Assembly (NCBI RefSeq): GCF_019802045.1
Contig: NZ_JAHVHU010000002.1
Coordinates: 1-64,000, forward strand
Reading direction: 5' to 3'
From: Membranihabitans marinus
GTDB lineage: Bacteria > Bacteroidota > Bacteroidia > Chitinophagales > Saprospiraceae
DNA length: 64,000 bases
Under the pieces are notes generated by a model. That model made no database searches. It was not told the origin of the DNA and saw only the letters and a list, made by a program, of their open reading frames with translations. The position numbers were made by a program, and so were the translations under genes. Below, one piece after another: positions 8,846 to 18,690 of this stretch (position 1 is its first letter; every line of letters starts with the position of its first letter).

Positions 8846-10213
8846 TCACTTGATAAGTTTATTTTTTACCATGCGGAATTTTCCACTTTTCTCTTGTGGT
8901 ATATCAGTAACGTTTTTTATATTGATAGTCATTGAAGGGCCAATAACAGTTTGCAGACATCTTTTGAAAGCTCTCGCTTGTAATTCTGAGAACTTTTCGC
9001 CCGGTTTTATTTTGACTATAATCTCTTTTCTATTCTCTTGAATAATTTGGAATTGAATTATACCCTTTATTCCCTTAGTACAATTAGATAGGTTCCCAAG
9101 ATTTATTTTCCCATGATCAGGTGAAAGAATATAGTCGTTGGATCTGCCATGGATTTTTTCGATAACTGGTGTTTTTTGCCCACATGAACATGCCCTACCT
9201 GATTGGTCAAAGCTAACCTGGTCTCCGATTTTATATCTGACTAAAGGAGTTCCTCTAGTTGTAAAGCTGGTTACGAGTATTTCACCTTCTTGACTAGGCA
9301 TAAGTTCTGTATCCACTACTTCAATGATGCCGGTCAGCATATCATAATGAAGCTTCCCTTTGGGACATTCTGTAATAAATGGAGCACCCTCTGAAGATGC
9401 GTATTGGTCTCGTAATTCACATTTGAAAAATTCCTTAATCTCAGCTACCTCTTCAGAATTGAGCTTTTCTGCAGTAGGGAAAAAACATCTTACGCTACCT
9501 TCAAATTTTAAACCCTGATCTTTAGCTAATTTAACAATTTGATGAACTGAACTCGGAAAACCTACAATGAACTGAGGACTGAATTGATTTAAATTATTTA
9601 TATAGTACCCTATATTTTTTCTTGTAATGTGAAATGTACTGTAATACCTTATATTGTTTATCCAATCTTTTCGCCAAAATACATTAGAATTATTATTTGG
9701 GACAATGTGTTTACCACTAAACCATGCGGTATTGGCTCCTTTTTTATATCCATATTGTTCCCAAAAAAAATCTAAAAATGCCCTTCTTTCCTGTATATCT
9801 TCCCATTTATACACTACCTTCAGAGAAGCACCGGTGGTACCGCCGGTGTAGGAGACATAACCATCTTTTTCTGACATTGTTTTACGTTGTTCATACTCTT
9901 CCACTAGTTCACTTTTTGTCATTATAGGTATTTTTGGTAGATCCTTTAAAGAATAACTTGTTTGTTTTGGGATGATTTCCTGGTAATATGAGGAGTTTGA
10001 ACGAGTGAATAGAAGAAATTTTGTCAAACGTCGCTCCTGTTCCTTTTTAATCTCTTCATATGACTTGTATTGCCACTTTTTAAAATATTTTTTTGAAGAT
10101 TTATAGTCGCCACCATATCTGCCTTTATTTTGTTTTAAATTATAGAATGTGACCATTATGTTTTGCAGTAGAATAGGTGCATTGTTGTAGATCCATTGAA
10201 GCTTGGTATTCAT
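8846..10213 (-). CDS. CapK/PaaK-like adenylate-forming enzyme
   Basis: A 455-residue member of the phenylacetate-CoA ligase/CapK branch of adenylate-forming enzymes. The nucleotide loop is SYTGGTTGAS (121-130). YASSEGAP and a GTPLVRYKIGDQ motif follow, then a Cys-containing turn (ACSCGQKTPVIEKIHGRSND) typical of the family. The C-terminal small domain carries the SGKFRMV catalytic-lysine region. CapK-like proteins are recurrent in capsule and O-antigen loci, where their substrates are mostly unproven; activation of an acyl or amino-acid decoration is plausible. It lies 7 bp from the next gene of the operon. Confidence 0.78.
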   Translation of the reverse strand: MNTKLQWIYNNAPILLQNIMVTFYNLKQNKGRYGGDYKSSKKYFKKWQYKSYEEIKKEQERRLTKFLLFTRSNSSYYQEIIPKQTSYSLKDLPKIPIMTKSELVEEYEQRKTMSEKDGYVSYTGGTTGASLKVVYKWEDIQERRAFLDFFWEQYGYKKGANTAWFSGKHIVPNNNSNVFWRKDWINNIRYYSTFHITRKNIGYYINNLNQFSPQFIVGFPSSVHQIVKLAKDQGLKFEGSVRCFFPTAEKLNSEEVAEIKEFFKCELRDQYASSEGAPFITECPKGKLHYDMLTGIIEVVDTELMPSQEGEILVTSFTTRGTPLVRYKIGDQVSFDQSGRACSCGQKTPVIEKIHGRSNDYILSPDHGKINLGNLSNCTKGIKGIIQFQIIQENRKEIIVKIKPGEKFSELQARAFKRCLQTVIGPSMTINIKNVTDIPQEKSGKFRMVKNKLIK

Positions 10214-10326
10214 GTTTTATGGTTATAGTGCATTAGTTTATTAAAAGTGAGCATGTGTGTTAAGTGATGCCTCAGAAATTAAATTTATTACCCGTAATAG
10301 ATTCCTGCATATAAAATTATCTTAGA

Positions 10327-12660
10327 TTATTCTAAAATAGGTAAAATAACCTGTTGTTTCAATGGAGAAAACAAATGTGGAATATTTAGCACCTCGAAGC
10401 TAGCTTTCGTGGTTTGAATGCTAAACACCCCATTGCCAGTGATTGTACGAGAAACTGGGTCTTTTACGTAGAACTTTTCTTTCTGCATATCTTCTTTATC
10501 TATAACAACCTGACGTGTGAGGTAGGTAAACCGCATATCGAGGGAATAATTCTTTGGATTATATGCCCATAGTTTTATTGGTTGTGGTAAAACCCCTGTG
10601 GCTAATGGATCTGTAAAGGCAAATGGTCGGTTTGGTCCTTGTATGTACATTATGGCAGCAGGATTGTTGAATTTTATAATATAAAAAGCATTAGCTTTTG
10701 GCACTGTAAAACTTATGTTATTCCATTCGATGTTTTCATAGTCAAAAATTTTGCTGTTTATTTCATTTCCTTCCAAATCAAATAGAACCACATTACCTCC
10801 CCCATGTCTGTTTGAAGGAACATTTTTTACTCTAATTTTTATGGTCAAATCGCTACTATCTGGAATAAAGACCAGGGAATTAGGATTATTATTGAACTTG
10901 ATTATCGGCATCGTATCAATTATTTCAGAGTGAAAATTCGGATGGATTGCTTTATAACCAAGAACAGTAGGTTTTCGAGATCGCAATGTGAAATTAGGAA
11001 TTGGAGAAGCTTGTCCTTTTTTTATCTGTTGACCAAACTTGATGTTATTTCTATCTTTGACCATAACTCGGTACAATCCCCAGGAATGCAATAGTAGTCC
11101 GGATGAATCTGAGTAAATAAAATTAAGCAAATTATCCTTCATTATGTGTTTTTCTTGGTCACGATTGCTGGTGTAAGTATGCCGTATCGCTAGATAATGA
11201 AAATATTTTTCAATATCTTTCAATCGCTTCATTTCCAGGGAATCAGAACAAATGAGAAGTGCGTTATTAATCTGGTTTTCAAGATTTCCATAATAATAGG
11301 ATGATGAACGTGCATCTTCAAAATAATTGATCAATTCCTTCAAGTTGAGGTTTGATGACGCAAACATATGCTGTTTGAATTGATCAAGAGACGCCTTATA
11401 GTTTAAATTTTTCCAGCTCGCTGTGCTTATCAGGTAGGTGGGCCAGCCAGCACTCAGAAATGAAGCCGTAGTTTCAAAATTGTATCCTGAATAATTTTGG
11501 GTTTTTATATGCTGAATTCGATTTAGGAATTCGTCACCATTTTGCCAATAAGGTGCATCTAAATTTGATTGAGGAATGGCCAGGTAGTCTCTTAAAAATA
11601 AATGGTTGTGAAATTCTTCCCACACCTGCATAAATTTATCAGGTGTATAATCTCTTTGAAAAGCATAGGGTACCAGCCCCACCAATAAATTATCATTTAG
11701 AGAAAAAGATGGAGGTGCAGCATGCTTATTATAAGCTATCAGCCAGACACCCGCATCTGGGTTTATTGACCGTAGGAATTCAGCAATTTTATTCGCCAAA
11801 CCAAAAACCAGATCACTCGGAGTTTTATTGGCTGAACAATCTGTACATTGACAGTGTCCCCCACCATCCGGTGGTTCCATGTTAATATAATACGGGGGAG
11901 ACTGGGTCTTCATTATTTTCTCAAGACGTATTTTTGCGTCTTTTTCATAGAGTTCAATAACGCCGGGGTGCGAATAACATAACTTTAGGTTACTGCTCCA
12001 ACTTCTTATTTTGCCATCCTTATTTTTACCCCGCCACTCAGGATGTGCGATAATCTCCTCTTTATATTTTCTGTTAAATGTACTACCATAATGCCCAAAT
12101 CTCAATTGTAGAACGTTAGCCATACGAAGCCGGTTCATCCACCGGTCGTAAGTATAACCCGCATTTTTTAATCCTTCATTTGTTGGAGGTCCTACGGAAT
12201 ATGAGGGAGCAAACCTGCGTAATTGAAATAAGGAATATATAGTAGTATCTATTAAAGAATGGTTTTCAAGCTCAGGAATATATGTCCAATGGTCTTCAGG
12301 TCCATAAAAACGATACCCCAAGATGTCGAGGTAATTGTATAAGGCTACTTTTTTGTTTTGGTCATTCCCGATAGTGAGATATACCGTATCCTTACAACCG
12401 GCCTGTATCCGGATGGAATCTTTCAATTTGGGATCAAAATACACTTGAAACCGAAGCAAATCATACGTTCTATTTGCTTTTTGATAACCTAACTTCAGCA
12501 GATGGTGAACATCCTGGATCGCATTTCCGGGCAACTCATCTGGTGCTAAGAGCGTGAGTGAGGTGTCAATCTCTATGTCGATATGATCCTCATGCGCGGG
12601 AACGGACTTCCGTTGGCATGCAGAGATAAAAAACAATATAATTAACATTCTGTATATCAT
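10327..12660 (-). CDS. DUF4838-type lipoprotein, putative glycan-active enzyme
   Basis: A 777-residue protein with a lipoprotein signal (MLIILFFISAC, Cys15), so probably anchored in the outer or inner membrane facing the periplasm or surface. The central part has the DUF4838 pattern. This includes the Cys pairs in GGGHCQCTDCS, the preceding YINMEPPDG, and the following residues in LIAYNKHAAPP. This family is related to (beta/alpha)8 glycoside hydrolases. The C-terminal ~200 residues look like a beta-sandwich. It is unusual inside a Wzx/Wzy-type locus, where it might trim or modify the exported glycan. The fold call is by family resemblance and the function is inferred. Confidence 0.6.
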   Translation of the reverse strand: MIYRMLIILFFISACQRKSVPAHEDHIDIEIDTSLTLLAPDELPGNAIQDVHHLLKLGYQKANRTYDLLRFQVYFDPKLKDSIRIQAGCKDTVYLTIGNDQNKKVALYNYLDILGYRFYGPEDHWTYIPELENHSLIDTTIYSLFQLRRFAPSYSVGPPTNEGLKNAGYTYDRWMNRLRMANVLQLRFGHYGSTFNRKYKEEIIAHPEWRGKNKDGKIRSWSSNLKLCYSHPGVIELYEKDAKIRLEKIMKTQSPPYYINMEPPDGGGHCQCTDCSANKTPSDLVFGLANKIAEFLRSINPDAGVWLIAYNKHAAPPSFSLNDNLLVGLVPYAFQRDYTPDKFMQVWEEFHNHLFLRDYLAIPQSNLDAPYWQNGDEFLNRIQHIKTQNYSGYNFETTASFLSAGWPTYLISTASWKNLNYKASLDQFKQHMFASSNLNLKELINYFEDARSSSYYYGNLENQINNALLICSDSLEMKRLKDIEKYFHYLAIRHTYTSNRDQEKHIMKDNLLNFIYSDSSGLLLHSWGLYRVMVKDRNNIKFGQQIKKGQASPIPNFTLRSRKPTVLGYKAIHPNFHSEIIDTMPIIKFNNNPNSLVFIPDSSDLTIKIRVKNVPSNRHGGGNVVLFDLEGNEINSKIFDYENIEWNNISFTVPKANAFYIIKFNNPAAIMYIQGPNRPFAFTDPLATGVLPQPIKLWAYNPKNYSLDMRFTYLTRQVVIDKEDMQKEKFYVKDPVSRTITGNGVFSIQTTKASFEVLNIPHLFSPLKQQVILPILE

Positions 12661-12810
12661 AACTACAGTAATAAACGAAAAAGCGTGGAATTGTTGTTTA
12701 GAATACCAAAGGATCGGTAAGTTCGGGGGCTAGTTAGTGAGCAATCCTTTTCTGCGCTCCCCGTTCTCGCTTGCTTACCGATCCACTTGACGATGCGACT
12801 CCCTCAACTC

Positions 12811-13947
12811 TCACACCTTCTCGATCATCTTCTCAAACTCGGCATAGATACTCTCCACGGTATAATCTCTCGCTCGTTCATACCCTCTTTTCCCATATTC
12901 GATTAGCATTTTCGGGTTATCCAGTAAATACCGAATCGCTTTTTCCAGCCCGATCACATCACCGACATTCACGAGCAATCCATATTTCGCTTTTACAAAA
13001 TCGCCTTCTTCTATAATCAACTTTTTATTCTCATTCAATATTTCCAAGGGGCCCGACATACAATTGGTGGAGATCACAGGAAGTCCAGTCGCCATCGCTT
13101 CCAGAATTACATTGGGGAATCCTTCAGAATTCGATGAAAGAATAAAACAATCGTGCTGGGTAAGATAGGGATTGACATTCCTTACGGTTCCTTCAAAAGA
13201 GACGCTTTTGGAAAAGGAATCATTTGCAAATTCTTGTTCCAATGATTTTCTAAGTTGACCATCACCCAGGAATGTTAAAGAAATTCCATCAATATTCTTT
13301 ATGGCATTAATGATCATCGATGGATTTTTGATTGGTTTTAATGAACCTACTGAGATTAATTTCAAATCATTTGATGAGAAGCTTTCTTTCCGTTTTTGCA
13401 TGATGACTGGATTATACAAAATCTCTAGATTGGTTTTGACCCTGAATGATTTTGTGAGATCATCGTTTATATGTTTTGAGTTTGAAAATACAATATCTGC
13501 TTTGTTATATAATATTGGAATTAGAAATTTATATAGCCAATAGCGTAAATTTGATGATTTATAGGCGATTGATGGGTAGCAACGCTCTCCTATAATAACT
13601 TTTATATCCGGATGCCTCATTTTAATAAAACCGTTAATAAAATTAGGACGGGTCAGAAAGGAAATGGATGCATCTATTTGGTTTTTACGTACGAAATCAT
13701 GATACCGAGAGATGAATCGCGGAAATTTGAAAATTTTTTTTGAAAAATCATCACTTTGATTTTGATGGAGTATCACGGTATTTACCTCCTCGGGTATAGG
13801 GAAATGGATGTTCTCATAGAATAATACAAGATGGACGTTGTAGGTTTTGACCAGTTCAGGAAGCAACAGGCTGATGACCTTTTCAGCTCCTCCACTGGCG
13901 AGACTGATGGTCAGAATAGAGATGTTTTTTTTATTGCCGGAGCTCAT
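12811..13947 (-). CDS. Glycosyltransferase family 4
   Basis: A 378-residue GT-B enzyme. The N-terminal ISILTISLASGGAEKVI is the classic GT4 acceptor-domain start. The donor domain has LISVGSLKPIKNPSMII and the NSEGFPNVILEAMATGLPVI motif, with Glu pairs for the nucleotide-sugar phosphates. Expected role: cytosolic addition of one sugar to the undecaprenyl-linked repeat unit. It has its own short upstream gap to the asparagine-synthase-like gene and the same AT-rich composition as its neighbours. Confidence 0.88.
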   Translation of the reverse strand: MSSGNKKNISILTISLASGGAEKVISLLLPELVKTYNVHLVLFYENIHFPIPEEVNTVILHQNQSDDFSKKIFKFPRFISRYHDFVRKNQIDASISFLTRPNFINGFIKMRHPDIKVIIGERCYPSIAYKSSNLRYWLYKFLIPILYNKADIVFSNSKHINDDLTKSFRVKTNLEILYNPVIMQKRKESFSSNDLKLISVGSLKPIKNPSMIINAIKNIDGISLTFLGDGQLRKSLEQEFANDSFSKSVSFEGTVRNVNPYLTQHDCFILSSNSEGFPNVILEAMATGLPVISTNCMSGPLEILNENKKLIIEEGDFVKAKYGLLVNVGDVIGLEKAIRYLLDNPKMLIEYGKRGYERARDYTVESIYAEFEKMIEKV

Positions 13948-14023
13948 TTCAATTTAAGATTGATAAAATCAAATGTTATTCGAATGGGATACAAGTCGTG
14001 TAAAGTTTATTGGTCCTTTAAAT

Positions 14024-15508
14024 TTATGATCTCTTATGATTTCGTGTTCTGATATACAGCTCTCCATATATACGAGCTTGATAAGTATTTAACCGATCCT
14101 GAAACTGATCGGGAAACTCCTCTTTCGGCTTTTTGATATTCTTTTCTTCAAGAAATATTTTTAACGAGGCCATCCAGGAAAACAATTCATCTAGATAATT
14201 TACGGAACGGGTAGTGGCTTTACTCCAGAGGGACAGCGCCTGATCCAGGGACTTGTTATTGAAAATACCTAAATCACGAATGGTTGAACTATTGACGGCT
14301 TCGATCACTTCATTTCGGAGATCATTTCGGAGCCACTGACCATATGAATGATAGCTTTTTGTGTAGTTGTCTTTCTCTCCCTCATTTTGCCCGTATGGCA
14401 ATCCCGTTCTGGCCCAGGGAATATTCAATAAATTACCAGGTAAATCTTTTAATAAAAGGATATACCATTGATCATCACGAACACTGGGGTCTAAAGCCCA
14501 CATTTTTCCAAATACGTCAGGTGCAGTAAAAATTTGGTATAGGGGGGTGCTTTTTGTGATATGTATCATACAGGATTGCAACATTCTACGTAGATAATGT
14601 TGTTGTTGTTGTATTTCTCTTCTACGAATTGGTTTATTAGAATTTGATGATTTCGAGAGTTCATCTTCTAAAATAGGAGTTAGCTTCTTTTTTGCTGATG
14701 ATTTTAAAATTCCAAATCGATCCTTACCTTTAAAAGATATATCTGAGAGGTTAGTAATATGGGTACCGGAATATTCCCCTCGACCGATACTGTCACCATA
14801 GCTTCCTGCCAATATCAAATCAAGACCCTCGATTTTAGAAACTTCATCCATTCCGTGATAATGAAATGGAGCCACCTCTGAACCATTATCGGAGGAAAGA
14901 CGAATATTTTCATATAATGTTTCTGCGGATAGTTTTATATGTTGCCATTCCCAATTAAATTGTAGGGCAATTCTCTGAGCATATGCTACATCTCTTGAGT
15001 TCGTATCCCCCCATGAAATACCCGTGACTATGATATCAGGATCGATGGTGTTTTGATATTCACGTACTATACCTGCAAGGATTCGGCTGTCCATGCCTCC
15101 GCTAAGAAGTATCCCTATTGTTTTTCGACTATTGATATATCGTGTGACTTCTTGAAGTAGTGCAGTTTTCAATTCAACAGTAAATAGCTGACGATCCGGG
15201 ATGGAATGTTTGTGGGGAGGCAGGGGGTGTTCTTGCCATTTATTATTTTCAGGATGAGACATCCAGGGAGCTCGATGAATGTTCTTGATAAGTGTTCGAT
15301 CTCCTGGAATGTAGGGTAGGTAGATCCTAGAGATTAAAGAAACTAAGTCTAGCAAGTTTTGATCATCATTCTCCAGGTTGGTAATAAGTAATTCTTTAAT
15401 GTTAAGAGAAAAAGAATGAACTGGTTCGTCTACTTTATAAAACGGATAGACTCCACCTAAATGATTAGTAAGTTCTTTCCAGCTTGAAGAAAGTTTATTT
15501 TGTACCAT
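14024..15508 (-). CDS. Asparagine-synthase-like amidotransferase lacking the glutaminase domain
   Basis: A 494-residue protein with the PP-loop ATP-pyrophosphatase motif SGGMDS at 136-141, and ILAGSYGDSIGRGEYSG downstream as in the AsnB synthetase domain. The N-terminal ~120 residues do not begin with the catalytic Cys of class II glutaminases, so it should use free ammonia or another nucleophile. In glycan loci such enzymes are thought to amidate uronic acids or attach amino acids. The WbpO-like and Ugd enzymes in this window would supply uronic acids. The family assignment is good; the substrate is inference. Confidence 0.78.
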   Translation of the reverse strand: MVQNKLSSSWKELTNHLGGVYPFYKVDEPVHSFSLNIKELLITNLENDDQNLLDLVSLISRIYLPYIPGDRTLIKNIHRAPWMSHPENNKWQEHPLPPHKHSIPDRQLFTVELKTALLQEVTRYINSRKTIGILLSGGMDSRILAGIVREYQNTIDPDIIVTGISWGDTNSRDVAYAQRIALQFNWEWQHIKLSAETLYENIRLSSDNGSEVAPFHYHGMDEVSKIEGLDLILAGSYGDSIGRGEYSGTHITNLSDISFKGKDRFGILKSSAKKKLTPILEDELSKSSNSNKPIRRREIQQQQHYLRRMLQSCMIHITKSTPLYQIFTAPDVFGKMWALDPSVRDDQWYILLLKDLPGNLLNIPWARTGLPYGQNEGEKDNYTKSYHSYGQWLRNDLRNEVIEAVNSSTIRDLGIFNNKSLDQALSLWSKATTRSVNYLDELFSWMASLKIFLEEKNIKKPKEEFPDQFQDRLNTYQARIYGELYIRTRNHKRS

Positions 15509-15526
15509 TTTACGAGTTGCTTGGGT

Positions 15527-16651
15527 CTAATTTTTTAAAGTAAGAACGGCGTCTTCGAATAAATTCTCGTATTGGCTTATTATTTTTTTCATATTGTAAT
15601 TGTCAAAGCAGTTTGATTTAATAGCGTCCTTATCCCAAGAATGCTTAAAAGATTTTTTAATTGCAAGTGCCAATGCTTCGATATCTCCATCAGGAACTAA
15701 AAATCCATTGAAACCATTCTTGATTATTTCGCTATTTCCTCCTGGGACATCAAAAGCCACTACAGGGGTGCCAACTGCAAGTGCTTCCAATATTACATTG
15801 GAGAACCCCTCATAATACGATGTCATAACCACTATCTTTGAAGAAGATATAAAAGCAGTCGGATTTTTTTGAAAGCCTAGGAAGGTGAATTGAGAAGTAA
15901 GCCCTTTTTCTTCAATCAAATTTTTGAGATTATCCTCTTCAGGACCGGAACCTATTATTCCATATTTGACTTCAGATGATAAGTGTTCAGCAGCTTCGAT
16001 CAAACGATGAATTGCCTTTAAGGGGGTAAGGCTTCCCACTGAAAGGACATCAAATTTTGGATGTTTGGAATGAATATTATTGATTGAAGAGAAATCTACA
16101 GGATTATTTATCGTCTTGAGTTTCTCTCGAGAAATGCTGAAATTTTGGTTTAAATCTTCTGCCATAGCAAAGCTTTGACATACGATGTAGTTATATTGAG
16201 CCAGTAGGTCTGGAAAAAGAAGGTTGAATCCAAGAGACATTTTCTTTTTACGTTCACTTGCATTTGTATTTTCACGTGCTATAAAAACAGTATTGCCAGA
16301 AAGTAAACGAGCTGGAAAAATTCTTCTTAAGAGGGATAACATTAGATACATTTGAGGAAGTGTGACGAAGACAATATCCGGATTAAGTGTATATATGAGA
16401 TTTCGAATTTTCCAAAATGCAAATCTGGCTCGTGAGACTTTCAAATCATAAAATTGTGGACTTCCCTTTTTAAAATTACCAACTTTATTGATCCCCACAC
16501 TAAGAACAGCTAAATGAACATCAAACTTATCTTTCGACAAGTGATTGAAAAGATGAACCATAACCCGCTCTGCGCCACCAGGACTTATGGAAGGCATGAG
16601 AAGAAGGAGTTTAATTTTCTTCATAGTTCGAGACTTTTCTTTGAAGAACAT
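15527..16651 (-). CDS. Glycosyltransferase family 4
   Basis: A GT4 enzyme with the start motif KIKLLLLMPSISPGGAERVM, the donor-site segment FDVLSVGSLTPLKAIHRLIE, and YYEGFSNVILEALAVGTPVV. Met10 (codon at 16622-16624) is the more natural start, since it places KIKLLLLMP at the N-terminus and cuts the overlap with the upstream GT2 gene from 41 to 14 bp. Overlap with that gene suggests translational coupling. Likely a cytosolic repeat-unit transferase. Confidence 0.88.
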   Translation of the reverse strand: MFFKEKSRTMKKIKLLLLMPSISPGGAERVMVHLFNHLSKDKFDVHLAVLSVGINKVGNFKKGSPQFYDLKVSRARFAFWKIRNLIYTLNPDIVFVTLPQMYLMLSLLRRIFPARLLSGNTVFIARENTNASERKKKMSLGFNLLFPDLLAQYNYIVCQSFAMAEDLNQNFSISREKLKTINNPVDFSSINNIHSKHPKFDVLSVGSLTPLKAIHRLIEAAEHLSSEVKYGIIGSGPEEDNLKNLIEEKGLTSQFTFLGFQKNPTAFISSSKIVVMTSYYEGFSNVILEALAVGTPVVAFDVPGGNSEIIKNGFNGFLVPDGDIEALALAIKKSFKHSWDKDAIKSNCFDNYNMKKIISQYENLFEDAVLTLKN

Positions 16652-17624
16652 GGTTCATTGCGAACATATTTATTCTGGCATTACCTCTAAAATGAGGAAA
16701 TAGCTTGTTAAATTTCAAAAGGCCGTCAATTCTTTTCTTCTGGTTTTGATCGATAATTCCATAAATATGAAGCGAATTCAAATAACCAGAAACAAGATTA
16801 AAATCCCGATGTTTTGATTGCTTTATTTTTGTCAATAGTGTTGCTAATGAACGGGAAATCCCTGCGTAAAGATCATCTTCATATTTGGTGTTTAGAAACC
16901 GAGTATGATATTTTTTGAAGAAAATTTCATACGCAGTAACAATCATTTCTAACCATTCAATCGTTTTACGAGTGGATTTAGCAGTATGAATAATGTGATA
17001 ATTATCTGCTTTATTATAATCATAATGCACTTTGCCGTCATATTTAGAAAGCATTAGAATGTGAAAATCAGGATCCTGTAAGCGTGGAAGACATTCATCA
17101 AAAGGCTTTATCTTTTTAAGAATTTCAGATTTCCACGTTCCAGACATAATATTCCAAGGATGTTCTAATCGTAGAAAAAGAGATAAATAATCAGAACCTG
17201 ATCTTGCTATTTTGTTGGAGAATATGGTAGTTTTCTCTTTTTCAAACATCTTGTAAGTTCCCTTTATCAGGATATCATTTTCCCCTATTTTGTGAATTCT
17301 TTGCATTCGGTTTTCCAAACACGATGGCATAAGTAAATCATCGCTATCCAGAAAAATTATATAATCTCCTGTGCTGTATTCTGTGCCAATATTGCGACAG
17401 GTATTGGCTCCTTTCGGTTCACGGTTCCGGTGATATAGTCGAAATCTTGAATCTTTTTGAACGAACTCTTCAATGATTTTTACAGTATTGTCAGTAGATC
17501 CATCATCAACCACGATGCATTCCCAGTGTGGGTAGGTTTGCTGTAGTACGGAGTCCAGGGTTTCGGCGATATAGTCTTCTCGGTTAAAAGAAGGGATGAC
17601 AATGGAGATTATTGGTTCGTTCAT
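16611..17624 (-). CDS. Glycosyltransferase family 2
   Basis: A 337-residue GT-A enzyme of family 2. IISIVIPSFNREDYI leads, VVDDGSTDNT binds the nucleotide, FLDSDDLLMP is the DxD-type metal site, and RLQDPDFHILM supplies the region of the catalytic base. There are no membrane segments. The C-terminal ~100 residues are helical and less conserved, as is common for capsule and O-antigen transferases. The gene is in the AT-rich operon and overlaps the GT4 gene downstream. Confidence 0.87.
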   Translation of the reverse strand: MNEPIISIVIPSFNREDYIAETLDSVLQQTYPHWECIVVDDGSTDNTVKIIEEFVQKDSRFRLYHRNREPKGANTCRNIGTEYSTGDYIIFLDSDDLLMPSCLENRMQRIHKIGENDILIKGTYKMFEKEKTTIFSNKIARSGSDYLSLFLRLEHPWNIMSGTWKSEILKKIKPFDECLPRLQDPDFHILMLSKYDGKVHYDYNKADNYHIIHTAKSTRKTIEWLEMIVTAYEIFFKKYHTRFLNTKYEDDLYAGISRSLATLLTKIKQSKHRDFNLVSGYLNSLHIYGIIDQNQKKRIDGLLKFNKLFPHFRGNARINMFAMNHVLQRKVSNYEEN

Positions 17625-17719
17625 ATAATGAATTGCTGTTTAAGATTCATAAATGTATATTGATTTCTAGTCAGCCGTATAATATTCTGAATTATTCGCT
17701 TAATGGATGATGTTTATAT

Positions 17720-18580
17720 TCAGAAACCCATTCTTCCGATCCCAGTATGGACGTTCCTAATCCAATTATACAACCACAATTTTCTTTGATGATAGGTAAT
17801 ATTTTCTTTTCCTCTTGCATTTATTCTTTGTCGAATTTCTTTTAGAGGAAGAGGACGCATGGTCCATAGGGCTTGTTTAAATATTCGAAAGTTTGATAAT
17901 CCATTTTGTATTGCAACCATTCTCTTACCAGCTCCTATCCGTCGAGCTTTTTTCAATAACAGTGATCTATCTTTTGGAGGGTAACTGACCTCTAAATGTC
18001 CTAAAAGTGTTAGGTTCGCTCCCAAGGCAATCGCTTTTTTTGACCAGATGGAATCTCCGGTGGAACGAAGCGTTTCATCAAAGTATCCGTATTTTTCAAA
18101 AAATTCATTCTTTGTAAAAACACAACCTCCAGCAACGCGTCCACTTTCGATTTCTCTTTTTATATCCACATATATCAGGCTATCCAGTAATTCCCAGGTC
18201 GATGAGTTTTCATTTATCTCAAATTGAATGATTGGGGCACCAAAGTCGCTAGTATTTTCTTCCAATTGGCGAATTCCAGATTCTATAAAATGCTTTGGTA
18301 CTACGATGTTGGAATCCAGCAATATTTTATAATACCCCTTTGCGGCCCGAATTCCCATATTTCGGGACGGATACGGGCTTTTTAATTTGTTTTGTATAAG
18401 CATTCTATCTGCATGGGTCTTTGCTACATCTAACGATCCATCTGATGATTCATTATCGACGACGATGATCTCATAGTTTATCCTGTAAAAAGTTTGAACT
18501 GATAAGGCTTTTAGACATTTTCCCAGTCTTTCCTTATTATTATAGACGGGAATGACAATAGATACTGAAGGATAATTCAT
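17720..18580 (-). CDS. Glycosyltransferase family 2
   Basis: A 286-residue GT2. VSIVIPVYNNKERLGKCL and IIVVDNESSDGS form the nucleotide-binding half. KILLDSNIVVP holds the metal-binding Asp region in an altered form (DSN rather than DxD), and TGDSIWSKKAIALG carries the acidic residue expected near the catalytic base. The length is typical of short rhamnosyl- or N-acetylhexosaminyl-transferases of this class, but the donor and acceptor cannot be read from the sequence. Confidence 0.82.
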   Translation of the reverse strand: MNYPSVSIVIPVYNNKERLGKCLKALSVQTFYRINYEIIVVDNESSDGSLDVAKTHADRMLIQNKLKSPYPSRNMGIRAAKGYYKILLDSNIVVPKHFIESGIRQLEENTSDFGAPIIQFEINENSSTWELLDSLIYVDIKREIESGRVAGGCVFTKNEFFEKYGYFDETLRSTGDSIWSKKAIALGANLTLLGHLEVSYPPKDRSLLLKKARRIGAGKRMVAIQNGLSNFRIFKQALWTMRPLPLKEIRQRINARGKENITYHQRKLWLYNWIRNVHTGIGRMGF

Positions 18581-18690
18581 ATAAAATGACCCATGTGTGA
18601 ACTGACAAATTTAAAAATTGATGAAATTCTTGAATATTGATGCCCTATTCTTCTAGCCCATTATGTAATGGGTAGGAGTGTCGAATAAAG